Positions 62,637 to 64,000 of a DNA stretch of 64,000 nt are shown here, in pieces (position 1 is the stretch's first letter; every line of letters starts with the position of its first letter). The notes under the pieces were generated by a model. The model did no database searches. It saw nothing but the letters and a program-made list of their open reading frames with translations, and was not told the origin of the DNA. The position numbers were made by a program, and so were the translations under genes. The stretch is from assembly GCA_949825045.1 (NCBI GenBank), contig OX463820.1, forward strand, positions 3,918,501 through 3,982,500, in the 5' to 3' direction. The stretch comes from Argyresthia goedartella. Its lineage: Eukaryota; Arthropoda; Insecta; Lepidoptera; Argyresthiidae.

Positions 62637-64000
62637 TGTAACGGCACCAGGGGGGTTACCACAATGTCTTATGCCGATTCAAATTAGGAGCTTAATTTGA
62701 TCCGCAAGTTTACCGTGACCGTCTTAAAACAAGTCTTGGTATTAGGTAAATAAAGCCCATTATGGCGAAATGGAATGGAAATGGTTGCCATGGTGATGTT
62801 CTTGTTTTGAACCTAATTTGAATCGGAAAAAGATTGTGGTAACCCCGCAGGGCTAAGGTCGAGCCGCCGCTATCAGTAGCTATGATCGTCTATTCTATCT
62901 ATCCCAAAATGAGAGGACCCGATTCAGCTGTAAGATTTGTAAGTTAAGAATGATAAGTCTGAATTTCTCGTTCGTTGAGAAGTTCGTTAGGCGTATAATA
63001 GTCGAACAAAGTTTGGTTCAGGAAGTTACAGTTTCAAGTTAGACAGAGAAAGCATATATGTCCGCGAGCCGGTAATTCGCATCAGTCAGCGGTGTATTGC
63101 GCCAGAACGATCGTTGTTATATTTTATGTGTGATGGTACCATCTGGTTTTTGTATATATGGGCGCTCGGAACTTCTTTTAGTGGTCGACCACAGTTTATA
63201 ATATTTGTTTGTGATATCGTATAGATATCCGTCGTAGTTTTACGACGTGAGTACTCAATGATATTTCATGTGCTCGCTAGTAGCGGCTTGTGGTGGTTCC
63301 AATTATATATTTGGTTCACGGCAATAACGATCCGAAAAGACCGGTTTACACAATTGCGATTTGATTTTCCGAAATGGGTTCTGAACTAGCGGTTACCTCA
63401 AAAGGTCCGTAACGTTTTGAAACCTTCAACTCTGCGCAATTTGAGCTGGATGTTATCGAAACGTAAGCATTATTGTTTTAGGAGATCTAACCCACACCAT
63501 AGCGAAGTGCATAGTTCGATAAATACCGAACTATGAATTCCACTAGCCACAGCACGTCCTCAGTTGAGCCTGATCATATATACCGACTCAGTCTACACAT
63601 TAGACCTCCAGCGAAATTTACATTTAATTTAAAGATGCAACTTGAATCCAACCTGACCCAAGGCAATGCAAAACACCTACCCGGTCCTAAACAATGTACT
63701 TTAGACTGTAAATTGATCTCTTCACGCGTCCCCGACAACACTCAAATGTCAAAATATCAACAGGATATGTTATCTGTGTTGACACCGGTTTAACTTTGTT
63801 CTGAATTTGTTATTTCCATCCGCGGAACCTCATCGATCAAACAGTCTCCCTATGCCCTGCCAACCTAGGTTTAGCCGCAACTAAACTCCTGTCTAGCCTA
63901 GTCTAAAAACCTAGTGTTATACCACGTCCATTATCGACACCACTCGAAAATGGTTGAGTTTGATTTGAATGTGCTTGTATGTTTAATGACTGTGTGTGTG
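62637..64000 (-). mobile_element. Gypsy-2 5' LTR, truncated by window end
   Basis: Starts TGTAACGGCACCAG like the left LTR, is interrupted by a MITE (62651-62847) and continues GGCTAAGGTCGAGCCGCCGC. Over about 1,150 shared bases I count about six differences from the left LTR (for example positions 56287/63007 and one single-base indel near 63633). Confidence 0.85.
62651..62847. mobile_element. 197-bp MITE inside the right LTR
   Basis: Ends GGGGGTTACCACAATG (left) and CGGGGTTACCACAATC (right, inverted), with a second inverted pair CCGATTCAAATTAGG / CCTAATTTGAATCGG next to them. Flanked by CAG at 62648-62650 and 62848-62850, a 3-bp target duplication. The left LTR has the empty site CACCAGGGCTAAGG. 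Superfamily not assigned. Confidence 0.9.

Noticed and set aside
63533..63793. 86-codon ORF in the right LTR
   Set aside because: The same region in the left LTR (about 56815-57075) is broken by a one-base difference; LTR sequence, not a gene.

Overview
The window looks like a repeat-rich insect nuclear genome, most likely a moth or butterfly. Both host genes that can be assembled are split by introns with clean GT/AG sites, and there is no operon-like packing. Most of the rest is transposable-element sequence of kinds common in Lepidoptera: LINE tails with a conserved hairpin, tRNA-derived SINEs, maT/mariner elements, and a recurrent repeat containing runs like GTCCGTCCGTC. The species cannot be named from this sequence.

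Layout. (1) 1-10140, minus strand: seven exons of a DNAJC16-like gene (signal peptide, J domain with HPDK, thioredoxin fold with WCFDC). All splice phases agree. The 3' part of the gene runs off the left edge, and its introns hold many old repeats. (2) 10141-30420: no host gene recognised. It contains hairpin-core repeats, SINEs, a 25-bp minisatellite, MITEs, LINE A, a deleted mariner, and LINE B, which is itself interrupted by a LINE A tail, a 100-bp GC-rich insert, a SINE and a maT transposon. (3) 30440-40934, plus strand: a complete five-exon SWEET (MtN3/saliva) sugar transporter of 226 residues. Its introns hold a foldback element, tandem repeats seeded by an exon 3 splice donor, an array of about 29 copies of a 43-bp unit, an ORF1-only LINE remnant and an antisense tRNA-Glu(CTC). 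(4) 41290-51120: LINE D interrupted by LINE C, then a second maT copy holding a complete LINE E with two intact ORFs and a 7-bp target duplication. (5) 51121-56118: a gene-poor stretch with a possible 72-codon gene, then a decayed Ty3/gypsy element interrupted by other repeats and one isolated host-like exon. (6) 56119-64000: a minus-strand Ty3/gypsy element with long, nearly identical LTRs. The right LTR is cut by the window edge and carries a MITE that the left LTR lacks.

The two host genes are unrelated in function: a DnaJ/thioredoxin protein expected in the endoplasmic reticulum, and a membrane sugar carrier. The most informative signals are structural. Splice-donor regions have been copied in tandem next to both genes. 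A repeat family shares one hairpin core between two different sets of arms. The gypsy element carries an A AAA AAC slippery site at gag-pro and a single in-frame TAG between protease and reverse transcriptase. No bacterial-type system or CRISPR array is present.
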